From Pseudomonas fluorescens (GTDB lineage Bacteria; Pseudomonadota; Gammaproteobacteria; Pseudomonadales; Pseudomonadaceae): DNA of 64,000 bases. The DNA lies in contig NZ_CABVGX010000012.1 in assembly GCF_902497625.1 (NCBI RefSeq), forward strand, positions 54,355-118,354, read 5' to 3'. The notes below the pieces were generated by a model. The model was given only the letters and a program-made list of their open reading frames with translations, made no database searches and had not been told where the DNA came from. Below, piece after piece: positions 35,914 to 44,687 of the stretch. The position numbers and the translations under genes were made by a program. Each line of letters starts with the position of its first letter. Within the stretch, counting starts at the first letter, position 1.

Positions 35914-37836
35914 TTACTCCGAATCTGGGCGACCACGCCGGGAAACCGCTTGCGCGAGAAACTCAGCGAACCGGGCGACGGGCATCGAGCCCAGGTCAGC
36001 ACCTTCACGAGTACGCACAGCGACAGTCTGCATCTCGACTTCCCGATCTCCGATAACCAAGAGATAGGGAACCTTGAGCAAAGTATGCTCGCGGATTTTA
36101 AAGCCGATCTTTTCATTTCTCAAGTCAGACTTGGCACGAAATCCGCTTTCGTTGAGAGTTTTTTCAACTTCAGCGGCAAAATCAGCCTGCTTGTCAGTGA
36201 TATTCATGATCACTGCCTGGGTCGGAGCCAGCCACGCGGGGAATGCCCCTTCGTAGTGCTCGATCAAAATCCCCACGAAACGCTCGAAGGATCCAAGGAT
36301 CGCCCGGTGCAGCATGACCGGGTGCTTGCGACTGTTGTCTTCAGAGACGTATTCGGCTCCCAGACGGACAGGCAGGTTAAAATCGAGCTGCAGAGTACCA
36401 CACTGCCAAACACGGCCAAGGCAATCTTTCAACGAGAACTCGATCTTCGGACCGTAGAACGCGCCCTCACCCGGCTGCAATTCGTACGGCAGGCCAGCGC
36501 TATCAAGGGCTGCAGCCAATGCGGCTTCGGCGCGATCCCACAGCTCGTCGGAACCGACGCGTTTTTCCGGACGAGTGGACAGCTTCATTTCAACGTCTTT
36601 GAAGCCGAAATCGGCGTAGACGTCCATGGTCAGCTTGATGAACGCGGCGGATTCGGCCTGCATCTGCTCTTCAGTACAGAAGATGTGGGCGTCATCCTGA
36701 GTGAATGCACGCACACGCATGATGCCGTGCAACGCACCCGAAGGCTCGTTACGGTGACAGGCACCGAATTCGGCCAGACGCATCGGCAGCTCGCGGTAGC
36801 TCTTCAGGCCTTGATTGAACACTTGCACGTGGCAAGGACAGTTCATTGGCTTGATCGCGTAGTCGCGGTTTTCCGACTGAGTCGTGAACATATTGTCGCC
36901 GTAGTTGGCCCAGTGCCCGGATTTCTCCCAGAGACTGCGGTCAACGACTTGCGGCGTCTTGATTTCGAGGTAACCGTTGTCGCGCTGAACCTTGCGCATG
37001 TACTGCTCGAGCACCTGATACAGCGTCCAGCCGTTGGGGTGCCAGAACACCATCCCCGGCGACTCTTCCTGGGTGTGGAACAGACCCAGACGCTTGCCGA
37101 TCTTGCGGTGATCGCGCTTTTCAGCTTCTTCGATGCGCTGGACGTAAGCCGCCAGCTGCTTCTTGTCTGCCCATGCGGTGCCGTAAACGCGCTGCAATTG
37201 CTCGTTTTTGGCATCGCCGCGCCAGTAAGCGCCGGACAGCTTGGTCAGCTTGAAGGATTTCAGGAAGCGCGTGTTCGGCACGTGTGGGCCGCGGCACATG
37301 TCGACGTATTCTTCGTGATAGTACAGGCCCATGGCCTGTTCATTCGGCATGTCTTCGACCAGGCGTAACTTGTAGTCTTCGCCACGGGCCTTGAACACTT
37401 CGATCACTTCGGCGCGCGGAGTGACTTTCTTGATCACGTCGTAATCTTTTTCGATCAGCTGCTGCATGCGCTGTTCGATCGCGGCCAGGTCGTCCGGGGT
37501 GAAAGGACGCTCGAAGGCGATGTCGTAATAGAAGCCTTCTTCGATGACCGGGCCGATGACCATCCTGGCCGTCGGGTACAGCTGCTTGACCGCGTGGCCG
37601 ACCAGGTGAGCGCAAGAGTGGCGAATGATCTCCAGCCCCTCTTGATCCTTTGGCGTGATGATTTGCAGCGTGGAATCGCTGCTGATGATGTCGCTGGCGT
37701 CGACCAGCTGGCCATTGACCTTGCCGGCCACGGTGGCTTTGGCCAGGCCAGCACCAATGGATGCGGCGACCTCGGCTACGGAAACCGGGTGATCGAATGA
37801 ACGTTGACTGCCGTCGGGAAGAGTAATAGTTGGCAT
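35914..37836 (-). CDS. thrS: threonyl-tRNA synthetase
   Basis: A 640-aa class II synthetase in usual order: TGS domain ([20 protein letters not shown]), editing domain with [16 protein letters not shown], catalytic core with [16 protein letters not shown]-type motif 2 ([15 protein letters not shown]) and zinc-binding Cys/His residues, then the anticodon-binding domain. The ATG at 37836 follows GGAGAGGAGG by four bases; the longer frame to 37869 has no better site. It heads the thrS-infC-rpmI-rplT unit, and its stop is five bases before the infC ATT. Confidence 0.97.
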   Translation of the reverse strand: MPTITLPDGSQRSFDHPVSVAEVAASIGAGLAKATVAGKVNGQLVDASDIISSDSTLQIITPKDQEGLEIIRHSCAHLVGHAVKQLYPTARMVIGPVIEEGFYYDIAFERPFTPDDLAAIEQRMQQLIEKDYDVIKKVTPRAEVIEVFKARGEDYKLRLVEDMPNEQAMGLYYHEEYVDMCRGPHVPNTRFLKSFKLTKLSGAYWRGDAKNEQLQRVYGTAWADKKQLAAYVQRIEEAEKRDHRKIGKRLGLFHTQEESPGMVFWHPNGWTLYQVLEQYMRKVQRDNGYLEIKTPQVVDRSLWEKSGHWANYGDNMFTTQSENRDYAIKPMNCPCHVQVFNQGLKSYRELPMRLAEFGACHRNEPSGALHGIMRVRAFTQDDAHIFCTEEQMQAESAAFIKLTMDVYADFGFKDVEMKLSTRPEKRVGSDELWDRAEAALAAALDSAGLPYELQPGEGAFYGPKIEFSLKDCLGRVWQCGTLQLDFNLPVRLGAEYVSEDNSRKHPVMLHRAILGSFERFVGILIEHYEGAFPAWLAPTQAVIMNITDKQADFAAEVEKTLNESGFRAKSDLRNEKIGFKIREHTLLKVPYLLVIGDREVEMQTVAVRTREGADLGSMPVARFAEFLAQAVSRRGRPDSE

Positions 37837-38205
37837 GGCGCCTCCTCTCCTAGTGGTGACCCCTACCAAAGGTCACGTGGGTTGGGATGAGCCAGTACAA
37901 GATCCGATCCAGGCCATTCAATGACGAACGCCTGCCTTACAGCGGCAGGAGCCTTGCGGCCAACCGGAAAACCGAACCAGAGTGACTGGGATTCAAATCA
38001 GGGTTATTCGAACCTGCCGCGCCGGGACTGAAGGTCATCCGGAGCCTGCAAACGCCCGAGCGGGGCATGCTAGCACAGATGAACGGTCATCGCGGCATCG
38101 AGCAATCCAGCGGGGCCAATGTTCGGATTTTATGCCAGAGTGCTGAACTAGATCCCCGCTTACCCCTCAGATAACAAGACATTGACCTACATGGAGCATC
38201 CCAGC
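37837..38205. other. thrS upstream region, no gene seen
   Basis: About 370 bases between the divergent thrS and the small secreted-protein gene. It must contain the thrS promoter and leader. No gene, and no clear T-box or tRNA-like structure was recognised by eye. Confidence 0.5.
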
Positions 38206-38508
38206 ATGCATCTGAAACGTTTATTCGCCTTCATCGCCCCTGTCGTCCTGTTGCTGCCGCTGGCCGCTCACGCCGATTGGCCCAAGGGCGAGCGCGAGAA
38301 GTACATGGCTCAGTGCACACAGGCCGCCACTCCGCAGATCGGCGCTGCTGCGGCGAAATCTCACTGCGCATGCGGTGCTGACGCGATCAAATCGTATCCG
38401 GCTGGTGATATTCAAGCATTGATGGACAACAAGGCCACCCCTGAACTGCAGCAGAAAGCGCTGGGTCAGATCGCCAAATGCAAGGCAGATGCACCTGTGA
38501 AAAAATGA
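38206..38508 (+). CDS. small secreted protein with conserved-looking cysteines
   Basis: A 100-aa protein with a typical signal peptide (LFAFIAPVVLLLPLAAHADW). The mature part has four cysteines (MAQCTQAA, HCACGA, AKCKAD) and helical, Lys-rich sequence; it may form two disulfides in the periplasm. The ATG at 38206 has GGAG nine bases ahead. No function is recognised. Monocistronic. Confidence 0.75.
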   Translation: MHLKRLFAFIAPVVLLLPLAAHADWPKGEREKYMAQCTQAATPQIGAAAAKSHCACGADAIKSYPAGDIQALMDNKATPELQQKALGQIAKCKADAPVKK

Positions 38509-38616
38509 GAAAAACGGCCTTTTGACCACGTCTCGCGTCAATAAAAAGTGCCGGATTTGAAGGTTTTTGCACAATTTATGCAGGTTTTTCAGCTTTTTTT
38601 ATCGACTTTACTTTCG

Positions 38617-38647
38617 GCTGAAAGCCTTGTAAAACGGGGCTTTCAGC
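38617..38647. repeat. strong hairpin upstream of the cold-shock gene
   Basis: GCTGAAAGCC-N11-GGCTTTCAGC, a perfect 10-bp stem, lies 109 bases after the previous stop and 152 bases before the csp ATG. No T-run follows on the plus strand, so it is not a classical terminator. It could be a transcript-end structure of the upstream gene or an RNA regulatory element. Confidence 0.5.
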
Positions 38648-38798
38648 TACATCAAGCAACAAAGAATGCGCTAGCGAGGGTCAAACAGTACGTCCGGGGG
38701 GCTCCCAAATCGAACATTTCGACTATGATACCCCGGTGTGCCCAGTTGGCCTGAGCAGCACAGTACTACTGAAAATATATGTTTCTTGGAGATACACC

Positions 38799-39011
38799 AT
38801 GTCTAATCGCCAAACCGGCACCGTTAAATGGTTCAACGATGAAAAAGGCTTCGGCTTCATCACTCCTCAAGGTGGCGGTGACGACCTGTTCGTACACTTC
38901 AAAGCTATCGAAAGCGACGGTTTCAAAAGCCTGAAAGAAGGCCAGACCGTTTCCTTCGTGGCTGAGAAAGGCCAAAAGGGTATGCAAGCTGCACAAGTTC
39001 GCCCAGAGTAA
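38799..39011 (+). CDS. cold-shock protein, CspA family
   Basis: A 70-aa single cold-shock domain with RNP1 KGFGFI and RNP2 LFVHF, beginning [20 protein letters not shown]. It binds single-stranded RNA/DNA and melts mRNA structure. The start at 38799 has TTGGAGA ahead; upstream in-frame codons belong to the long 5' leader, which begins near a -10-like TATGAT at about 38721. A strong terminator follows. Confidence 0.96.
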   Translation: MSNRQTGTVKWFNDEKGFGFITPQGGGDDLFVHFKAIESDGFKSLKEGQTVSFVAEKGQKGMQAAQVRPE

Positions 39012-39024
39012 GTTTCTGGCGCAC

Positions 39025-39057
39025 TAAAAAAACCCCGTCCATGTGACGGGGTTTTTT
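39025..39057 (+). terminator. Rho-independent terminator of the csp gene
   Basis: Stem CCCCGTC / GACGGGG with a five-base loop, preceded by A6 and followed by T6, so it can act in both directions, toward csp (plus) and the convergent lipoprotein gene (minus). Confidence 0.92.
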
Positions 39058-39085
39058 ATGTCTGAGACAAAAGCGGCGGTAAAGA

Positions 39086-39406
39086 TCAGCCGCAGTTGAC
39101 GCGAGTGACGATCTGACCTGCGTCGGTGTTCAGGTTCAGACGATCGGACCGGTACTCCAGTGTCACCATGTCAGACGGCATCAGAAACCGTGCATTCTGC
39201 GCACCTGCGCGAGCCCGGGCCTGCTCAAGCAATTCGGGCGAAGCCTTTTTGCCAATGGTGAATTCCGCAGCCTTAGCTTCACAGCGGCTATGACCGGCAT
39301 CAGTCGTCGTGACGGGGTCCGCTGCTGTCTCGGTCGACGTGCTGCTGCAACCAGCCAGCAACGTTGCCGCCAGCAAAGTACCCAATGACGCGAGCTTCCA
39401 AGGCAT
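39086..39406 (-). CDS. I78-family peptidase inhibitor-like lipoprotein
   Basis: A 106-aa lipoprotein with lipobox LAGC (Cys20). The mature part carries the I78 pattern: RCEAKAAEFTIGKKASPELLEQARARAGA, RFLMPSDMVTLEYRSDRLNLN, and a terminal VNCG, with two cysteines that can pair. Members inhibit serine proteases in the envelope; inhibition here is inferred from family. Convergent with csp across a shared terminator. Confidence 0.8.
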   Translation of the reverse strand: MPWKLASLGTLLAATLLAGCSSTSTETAADPVTTTDAGHSRCEAKAAEFTIGKKASPELLEQARARAGAQNARFLMPSDMVTLEYRSDRLNLNTDAGQIVTRVNCG

Positions 39407-39570
39407 GAAGCCTCCTATTTCGTTAATTAAGCTGAGATCGTGCGACCACCAATCTGGCGTTTCATTTCAAGAAGAGTGGTACCACCCTGCCTGCAAGTTG
39501 AAGAATCCGCGAGTTTGCCTGAGCCGAATGCCCCGTTCATCCTTAAATCGTGACTGGATATGAACAGCGC

Positions 39571-39897
39571 TCAGTAGACGTCGATGTAGTCAAAAGCCGG
39601 GGTCGGCCAGTTCTGGTCAAGGGCGTTGAAGATTTGCATGACCCAGACTTCATCACTTGCCGCCACACGTCCGACGTAGCCCGAGCCTTTGGCCCAGGTC
39701 TCTAATCGAAACAACAGCCCGTCGATGTCAGTGCCACCCACAACCCCCGACGAGATATAGGCAATGCCGCCCTGGGTAACGCGCAGTTGCGTGTGCTCAT
39801 CGTCACTGGCAGAGGCCAGCAATTGGCGCACCGCTTCAAGAGTCAAGCTGCCCGGAGTGTTCAAATCGATCTGCACAACGTGATCCTTGGGAATCAT
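39571..39897 (-). CDS. conserved-looking protein of unknown function
   Basis: A 108-aa acidic protein from ATG 39897 (MIPKDHVVQIDLNTPGSLTL), with VRQLLASASDDEHTQLRVTQ, GTDIDGLLFRLETWAKGSGYVG and an aromatic C-terminus FDYIDVY. The open frame extends upstream to 40059, but that would overlap the divergent small gene and has no good start signal. No domain recognised; probably a cytoplasmic Pseudomonas-specific protein. Confidence 0.65.
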   Translation of the reverse strand: MIPKDHVVQIDLNTPGSLTLEAVRQLLASASDDEHTQLRVTQGGIAYISSGVVGGTDIDGLLFRLETWAKGSGYVGRVAASDEVWVMQIFNALDQNWPTPAFDYIDVY

Positions 39898-40005
39898 CAA
39901 AGACCAAGTGTCGCATAGCCCTCCTCTCATGCCTAAGTCGCAGTGCCAAACGCCACGCAAAATGGTTAACTCGCAACCAGACTTTTTGCATTCACGAGCG
40001 CCATC

Positions 40006-40218
40006 ATGACCACCGTAAGTATCGACGCCGACATCAAGGCCAAGTGGCCGCAAGGCCATAGCTCCTATAGCCCGGGCAGTCCGGAAGAGTTGGCAATCAT
40101 AGGTATCGATCTGTTGGTCAAGGAACTGGGCACAGAGGCGGCCCAGTCATTTATTGCGCAGGTATTCGAGAAGTACCCTGCTGAATACATGGGCATGGTG
40201 TATTCAGGCAAGGAATAG
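40006..40218 (+). CDS. small protein of unknown function
   Basis: A 70-aa protein beginning MTTVSIDADIKAKWPQGHSS and containing EELAIIGIDLLVKELGTEAAQSFIAQVFEK, one amphipathic helical stretch. No signal or membrane segment. It is divergent from the 39571-39897 gene and close to it. Not recognised. Confidence 0.6.
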   Translation: MTTVSIDADIKAKWPQGHSSYSPGSPEELAIIGIDLLVKELGTEAAQSFIAQVFEKYPAEYMGMVYSGKE

Positions 40219-40251
40219 AACCTGCAGGGTGCTGCCTACAGGTTCGGGCGT

Positions 40252-41280
40252 TTATTTCAATCGCGCCAGGCGCTGGGTCAGCAGATCGAAAAAGCCTTGG
40301 GCATCACCGTTTTCCACCCAGAAAGCATTCTTCGGCGCTTTCAAGCCGTCATACCAATCTACAACGGTCTGGCCAAACGTCGGGCCTTCGCGACTGTCGA
40401 CCACAACGTTGACCGCCCGCCCGGTAAACAGCTCTGGCTTGAGCAGATACGCGACTACCGTGGCATCGTGTACCGGGCCACCCGGTAGACCATAGTGTTC
40501 CATGTCGCCTTTGACGTACTCGTTGAGAATCCCGCTGACCAGTTTGCTGGCGTTATTGTTCAGCGCGGCAATCTGCTTCAGTCGTGCTTCACTGGTGAGG
40601 ATCTTGTGCGTTACGTCCAGCGGCAGATAGGTCAGTTTGACCCCGCTTTTCAGCACGACTTCAGCAGCCTGCGGATCGGCAAACAAGTTGAATTCGGCCA
40701 CCGGCGTGATGTTGCCACCATTGAAGTGGGCACCGCCCATGATCACCACTTCCTTGATGCCCTGAACAATCTCGGGCTCTTGCATCAGCGCCAGGGCCAG
40801 GTTGGTTTGCGGGCCGAGCATGGCGATAGTGATGCTGTGCGGCTTGGCAGTCTTCAAAGTGTCGATCAGATAATTGACCGCACTGCCCTTCTCGAGCCCC
40901 TTCTTCGGTTCGTGGACGGTCACACCCGACAAGCCCTCCTTGCCGTGAATGTTCTCGGCGTAGATCGGTGTGCGCATCAGCGGCCTGGGTGCACCGGCAT
41001 ACACCGGAACATCTTCGCGCCCCGCCCATTCACGAGCCAGGCGAGCGTTACGCGATGTCTTGTCGAGGCGCACGTTGCCGGCAACGGTGGTCAAGGCACG
41101 GATATTCAACTCGTCCGGCGAGGCTAGCGCGAACAGCAGAGCTACGACGTCGTCGGCACCGGGATCGGTGTCGATGATCAGATCGATTTTTTCCGCCGCG
41201 TGAACGCTGGTTGCGCTAATCAGGGACAAAAGCAGAACACTCCGAAACAGTTGGGGCAGTTTTTTAACATAGCGGTGCAT
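40252..41280 (-). CDS. periplasmic nucleoside hydrolase
   Basis: A 342-aa inosine/uridine-preferring nucleoside hydrolase family protein. The calcium-binding signature DTDPGADDVVAL follows directly after the signal peptide (FRSVLLLSLISATSVHAAEK); GPQTNLALAL, IMGGAHFNGGN, AEFNLFADPQAA and HDATVVAYLL are the other core motifs. It splits ribonucleosides into base plus ribose. The signal peptide puts it in the periplasm, upstream in function of the ribose transporter encoded by the same strand's rbs genes; it begins 43 bases after rbsD. Confidence 0.92.
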   Translation of the reverse strand: MHRYVKKLPQLFRSVLLLSLISATSVHAAEKIDLIIDTDPGADDVVALLFALASPDELNIRALTTVAGNVRLDKTSRNARLAREWAGREDVPVYAGAPRPLMRTPIYAENIHGKEGLSGVTVHEPKKGLEKGSAVNYLIDTLKTAKPHSITIAMLGPQTNLALALMQEPEIVQGIKEVVIMGGAHFNGGNITPVAEFNLFADPQAAEVVLKSGVKLTYLPLDVTHKILTSEARLKQIAALNNNASKLVSGILNEYVKGDMEHYGLPGGPVHDATVVAYLLKPELFTGRAVNVVVDSREGPTFGQTVVDWYDGLKAPKNAFWVENGDAQGFFDLLTQRLARLK

Positions 41281-41322
41281 GGCGCACTCCTTGTGCGTGG
41301 GTAAACCAGAAAATAAAGCCGA

Positions 41323-41727
41323 TCAGAACGTTACCCCAGCCACCAGCACTATGTTGCAGTACGGCTGACACTCGCCTGTACGAACAATCGCCCGTGCTTG
41401 TCGGCTCAGGATTTTAAATTGGTCGTGGCTGAGCAACTCACGTCGGCCCAGCGCTCCCTCTGCATTCAATGTATCCAGCGCCTTCAGTGCCGAGGGTTGC
41501 TTTTGCAAAATCTCTTCGGCCAGCACATGGCTTTCGACCTGCATCTCGCTGAGCACCACGTTCAGGGTGCTGACGAAATCCGGGATGCCGTGGGTCAGGG
41601 CCAGATCAATCAGCTCGACGCCCGGAGGCACTGGCAGTCCGGCATCGCCGATCACGACTATGTCGCCATGGCCCAGCGACGCGATCAGCCGCGACAGTGC
41701 GACGTTGAGCAAAGGAGTTTTTTTCAT
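41323..41727 (-). CDS. rbsD: D-ribose pyranase
   Basis: A 134-aa protein: [42 protein letters not shown] and [14 protein letters not shown] are diagnostic of RbsD, including the catalytic His20-type residue. It interconverts the beta-pyranose and beta-furanose forms so that RbsK receives its substrate. The ATG overlaps the rbsK stop by four bases. Confidence 0.95.
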   Translation of the reverse strand: MKKTPLLNVALSRLIASLGHGDIVVIGDAGLPVPPGVELIDLALTHGIPDFVSTLNVVLSEMQVESHVLAEEILQKQPSALKALDTLNAEGALGRRELLSHDQFKILSRQARAIVRTGECQPYCNIVLVAGVTF

Positions 41728-42641
41728 GATGCTTTGAATGCCTTAACGTCGTTCAAGGTGGGTATCGAAGGTTGAGCTCCTGACCGGGTCACGGACAGCG
41801 CGGCGGCGACCTGGCCGAAACGGATCGCTTCGGTCTCGCTTTGACCGGCGGACAGGGCGGCGGCAAAACCGCCGACAAACGTGTCGCCAGCCGCCGTGGT
41901 ATCGACCGCTTTTACCTTCGGCGCCGGGAAATGCTCGAAGCTTTGCCCGTTGGCAAACAGCGAACCCTGCGGCCCAAGGGTGATGATGACCTTGCTCGCG
42001 CCCATGGCGATCAGACGGGTCGCCGCGATTTCTGCGCTTTCCAGTGAGTCCACCGGCAATCCGCTCAGGGCTGAGGCTTCGCTCTCATTGGGAATCAGGT
42101 AATCAATGGCCGCGTACCAGTCTGACGGCAGCGGACCACTGGCCGGAGCGGGGTTGAGGATCACGATTTTTCCCAGTTCCCGGCCGCGTTTGAGTGCGTG
42201 GCCTACCGTCGCATCGGGCACTTCCAGCTGACAGATAATCACGTCCGAGGCCTGCAATACCGCATCAAACTGGTTAATCACATCGGCCGTCAGCGCACCG
42301 TTCGCGCCGGCCACGATGACAATGGCGTTCTGACTATTATCGTCAACCACGATCAAGGCCACGCCGCTGGCACCTTCCACGATGCTGACGGCCTGACAAT
42401 CAATGTTGTCGGCCAACAGTGATTCGCGCAATTCGTTGCCGTAGGCATCACTGCCGACACAACCGACCATCGAAACCTGGGCACCGAGGCGCGCTGCGGC
42501 AACGGCCTGGTTCGCACCCTTGCCACCGGAGACCGTGGCAAACGACTCGCCAATCAGCGTCTCGCCGCCACGGGGCAGACGTGAAGCCCGGGTCACCAGG
42601 TCCATGTTCAAGCTGCCTATCACCACTACTTTTGCTGACAT
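41724..42641 (-). CDS. rbsK: ribokinase
   Basis: A 305-aa PfkB-family kinase. [29 protein letters not shown] carries the first signature, [16 protein letters not shown] the second, and [17 protein letters not shown] the ATP/catalytic signature with the conserved Asp. It makes ribose-5-phosphate. It lies between rbsR and rbsD in one operon. Confidence 0.96.
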   Translation of the reverse strand: MSAKVVVIGSLNMDLVTRASRLPRGGETLIGESFATVSGGKGANQAVAAARLGAQVSMVGCVGSDAYGNELRESLLADNIDCQAVSIVEGASGVALIVVDDNSQNAIVIVAGANGALTADVINQFDAVLQASDVIICQLEVPDATVGHALKRGRELGKIVILNPAPASGPLPSDWYAAIDYLIPNESEASALSGLPVDSLESAEIAATRLIAMGASKVIITLGPQGSLFANGQSFEHFPAPKVKAVDTTAAGDTFVGGFAAALSAGQSETEAIRFGQVAAALSVTRSGAQPSIPTLNDVKAFKAS

Positions 42642-42680
42642 ACATTGCTACTCATCAATTCGGTTTCAGCGGGTCTGCAT

Positions 42681-43706
42681 TCAGGTTCTGCGCATTGGGG
42701 CAAACGGGCCGGCGAGCGGCGCGGTCGATTCGCGCAACACGATACTGGGCGTGACGATCCGCTGATCGGTGGGCAAGGCAGGGCTGGCGATCCGGCGCAA
42801 AAGTACCTCGGCCGCCATTTCCCCCAACTGCACAATGGACTGCCCGACGGTGGTCAGCGCCGGATACACATAACGGCTCATCTGGATGTCATCGAAACCG
42901 ATGACAGACAATTCAGCCGGCACACGAATATTGCGTTCGGCAGCCGCGCGCAACACACCTATTCCGATCATGTCGTTGCCGGCGAAGATGGCACTGGGCG
43001 GATCCTTTTCCAACAGAATCGCGGCGGTGTTGTAACCGCCGGTGCTGGTGAAGTCACTCTCAAGCATGCGCCCGCGGGACACTTCGACGCCGGCCTCGGT
43101 CAAGGCGCGGCGGTAACCTGCCAGACGCATCTGCGCCACACTGGTGCTGGCCGGCCCGCCAATCGTGGCAATGTCGCGGTGGCCCAGCTCCAACAGATGG
43201 CGGGTCGCCAGATAGGCGCCAAATTCGTGATCAATGCGCACCAGGTCCGCATCGAGCCCTTCCAGTCCCCGGTCGACAATCACCATCGGTGTACGCACGC
43301 CGGCCAGACCCTCCGCCAGACCGCCATCCCCCCCGGCCGAAGCCACGATCAGACCGTCGATGCGCTTTTCCAGCAACACACGCAAATAACTGCGCTGCTT
43401 GTCCGGGTTATCGTCGGAGTTGCAGAGGATCACGCAATAACCGTTGCGCTCGCAGTAATCTTCGATGCCTCGTGCCAGTTCGGCAAAGTAAGGGTTCAGG
43501 CTGTTCGGCACCAGCAGTCCAATGGTCGCCGTGGTTTTCGCCTTCAGCGAACGAGCCACGGCACTGGGCACGTAGTCGAGCGTCTTGATGGCCGCCTCGA
43601 CCTTGATCCGCACCTCTTCACTGACCGGGCGCGTCTTGTTCACCACGTGGGAAACCGTTGTGTAGGAAATCCCCGCGAGTGCTGCCACATCCTTGATTGT
43701 TGCCAT
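42681..43706 (-). CDS. rbsR: ribose operon repressor, LacI family
   Basis: A 341-aa LacI-type regulator: HTH MATIKDVAALAGISYTTVSHVVNKTRPVSEEV, then hinge and a periplasmic-binding-protein-like ribose domain (ATIGLLVPNSLNPYFAELARG). It is encoded inside the operon between rbsC and rbsK. The likely operator is the perfect palindrome at 47339-47352 ahead of rbsB. Confidence 0.94.
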   Translation of the reverse strand: MATIKDVAALAGISYTTVSHVVNKTRPVSEEVRIKVEAAIKTLDYVPSAVARSLKAKTTATIGLLVPNSLNPYFAELARGIEDYCERNGYCVILCNSDDNPDKQRSYLRVLLEKRIDGLIVASAGGDGGLAEGLAGVRTPMVIVDRGLEGLDADLVRIDHEFGAYLATRHLLELGHRDIATIGGPASTSVAQMRLAGYRRALTEAGVEVSRGRMLESDFTSTGGYNTAAILLEKDPPSAIFAGNDMIGIGVLRAAAERNIRVPAELSVIGFDDIQMSRYVYPALTTVGQSIVQLGEMAAEVLLRRIASPALPTDQRIVTPSIVLRESTAPLAGPFAPMRRT

Positions 43707-43709
43707 GAC

Positions 43710-44687
43710 TCAGGTCCGCCGGCTTGCGCGCTGACTGCGATAGGTGTCGAGCACTACGGCAATCACAATAACTGCGCCGGTGATGATGCGCTTGGTCGGC
43801 TCAGTTGCACCGATCTGCGCCAGGCCTGCCGCCAGCACGGAGATAATCAGGACGCCAAAGAACGTACTGATCACCGAGCCCCGGCCACCCATCAGGCTGG
43901 TGCCGCCAATCACAACGGCGGCAATCACCTGCAACTCCAGACCGGAACCGGCATTCGGGTCCGCCGCTTCCAGGCGCGAAATCTGGAACAGCGCGGCAAT
44001 ACCCGCCAGCAGCCCCATCAGACTGAACACCAGAATCTTGTAGGGCTTTGGATTGATCCCCGCCAGACGCACGGCCTCTTCGTTGGTGCCAATGCCGATC
44101 AGGTAGCGGCCGAATACAGTGCGGGTCAGCACAGCCTGGGCAATGAAAATGATCAGCAAGGCAATGATGAAGGACGGCGAAATGCCGAAAGCGATCGGGT
44201 TCGACAGCCAGGCGAATGCGTCACCGATGTAAGCGGTACGCGACCCGGTCATCTGATAAGCCACGCCACGCGCCATTTCCAGCACGCCGAGCGACACGAT
44301 AAATGAAGGGATGCGCCACGCCACCGTGATCGAACCGGTGATGGTCCCGGCCAATGCCGCCGCTGCCATACCCAGCAGCGCCGCCGGCAGAACGCTCCAG
44401 CCCCAACCCAGAATCGCCACACTCACCGTCGACGCTGCGAGCGCCAGTACCGAGCCTACCGACAGGTCGATGCCGCCGATGATCAACACGAAGGTCATGC
44501 CCACCGCCAGTACCATCAAATCCGGAATCTGGTTGGCCAGGGTGCTGAACGTGTCGTAGGAAAGGAAATGGCTGCTCAATACCGAGAACAGCGCGATCAT
44601 CGCCAGCAAGGCGCCCGCCAGACCCAGGTAGGTACCGAGGCCATAAAAGTTGCCACTACGTTTGCCGACAGCCGTTGCAGTTTTCAT
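43710..44687 (-). CDS. rbsC: ribose ABC transporter permease
   Basis: A 325-aa permease with about ten hydrophobic helices and the sugar-permease signature ERGINPKPYKILVF-type loop (here LAGINPKPYKILVFSLMG). It begins MKTATAVGKRSG and its start overlaps the rbsA stop by four bases (ATGA). It forms the membrane channel of the RbsABC importer. Confidence 0.95.
   Translation of the reverse strand: MKTATAVGKRSGNFYGLGTYLGLAGALLAMIALFSVLSSHFLSYDTFSTLANQIPDLMVLAVGMTFVLIIGGIDLSVGSVLALAASTVSVAILGWGWSVLPAALLGMAAAALAGTITGSITVAWRIPSFIVSLGVLEMARGVAYQMTGSRTAYIGDAFAWLSNPIAFGISPSFIIALLIIFIAQAVLTRTVFGRYLIGIGTNEEAVRLAGINPKPYKILVFSLMGLLAGIAALFQISRLEAADPNAGSGLELQVIAAVVIGGTSLMGGRGSVISTFFGVLIISVLAAGLAQIGATEPTKRIITGAVIVIAVVLDTYRSQRASRRT

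Noticed and set aside
35950..37368. 472-aa plus-strand open frame within thrS
   Set aside because: Antisense shadow of thrS with no start signal; thrS is complete on the other strand.
42645..44306. 553-aa plus-strand open frame across rbsR and rbsC
   Set aside because: It spans two genes on the opposite strand and has low-complexity His/Gln-rich text; shadow.
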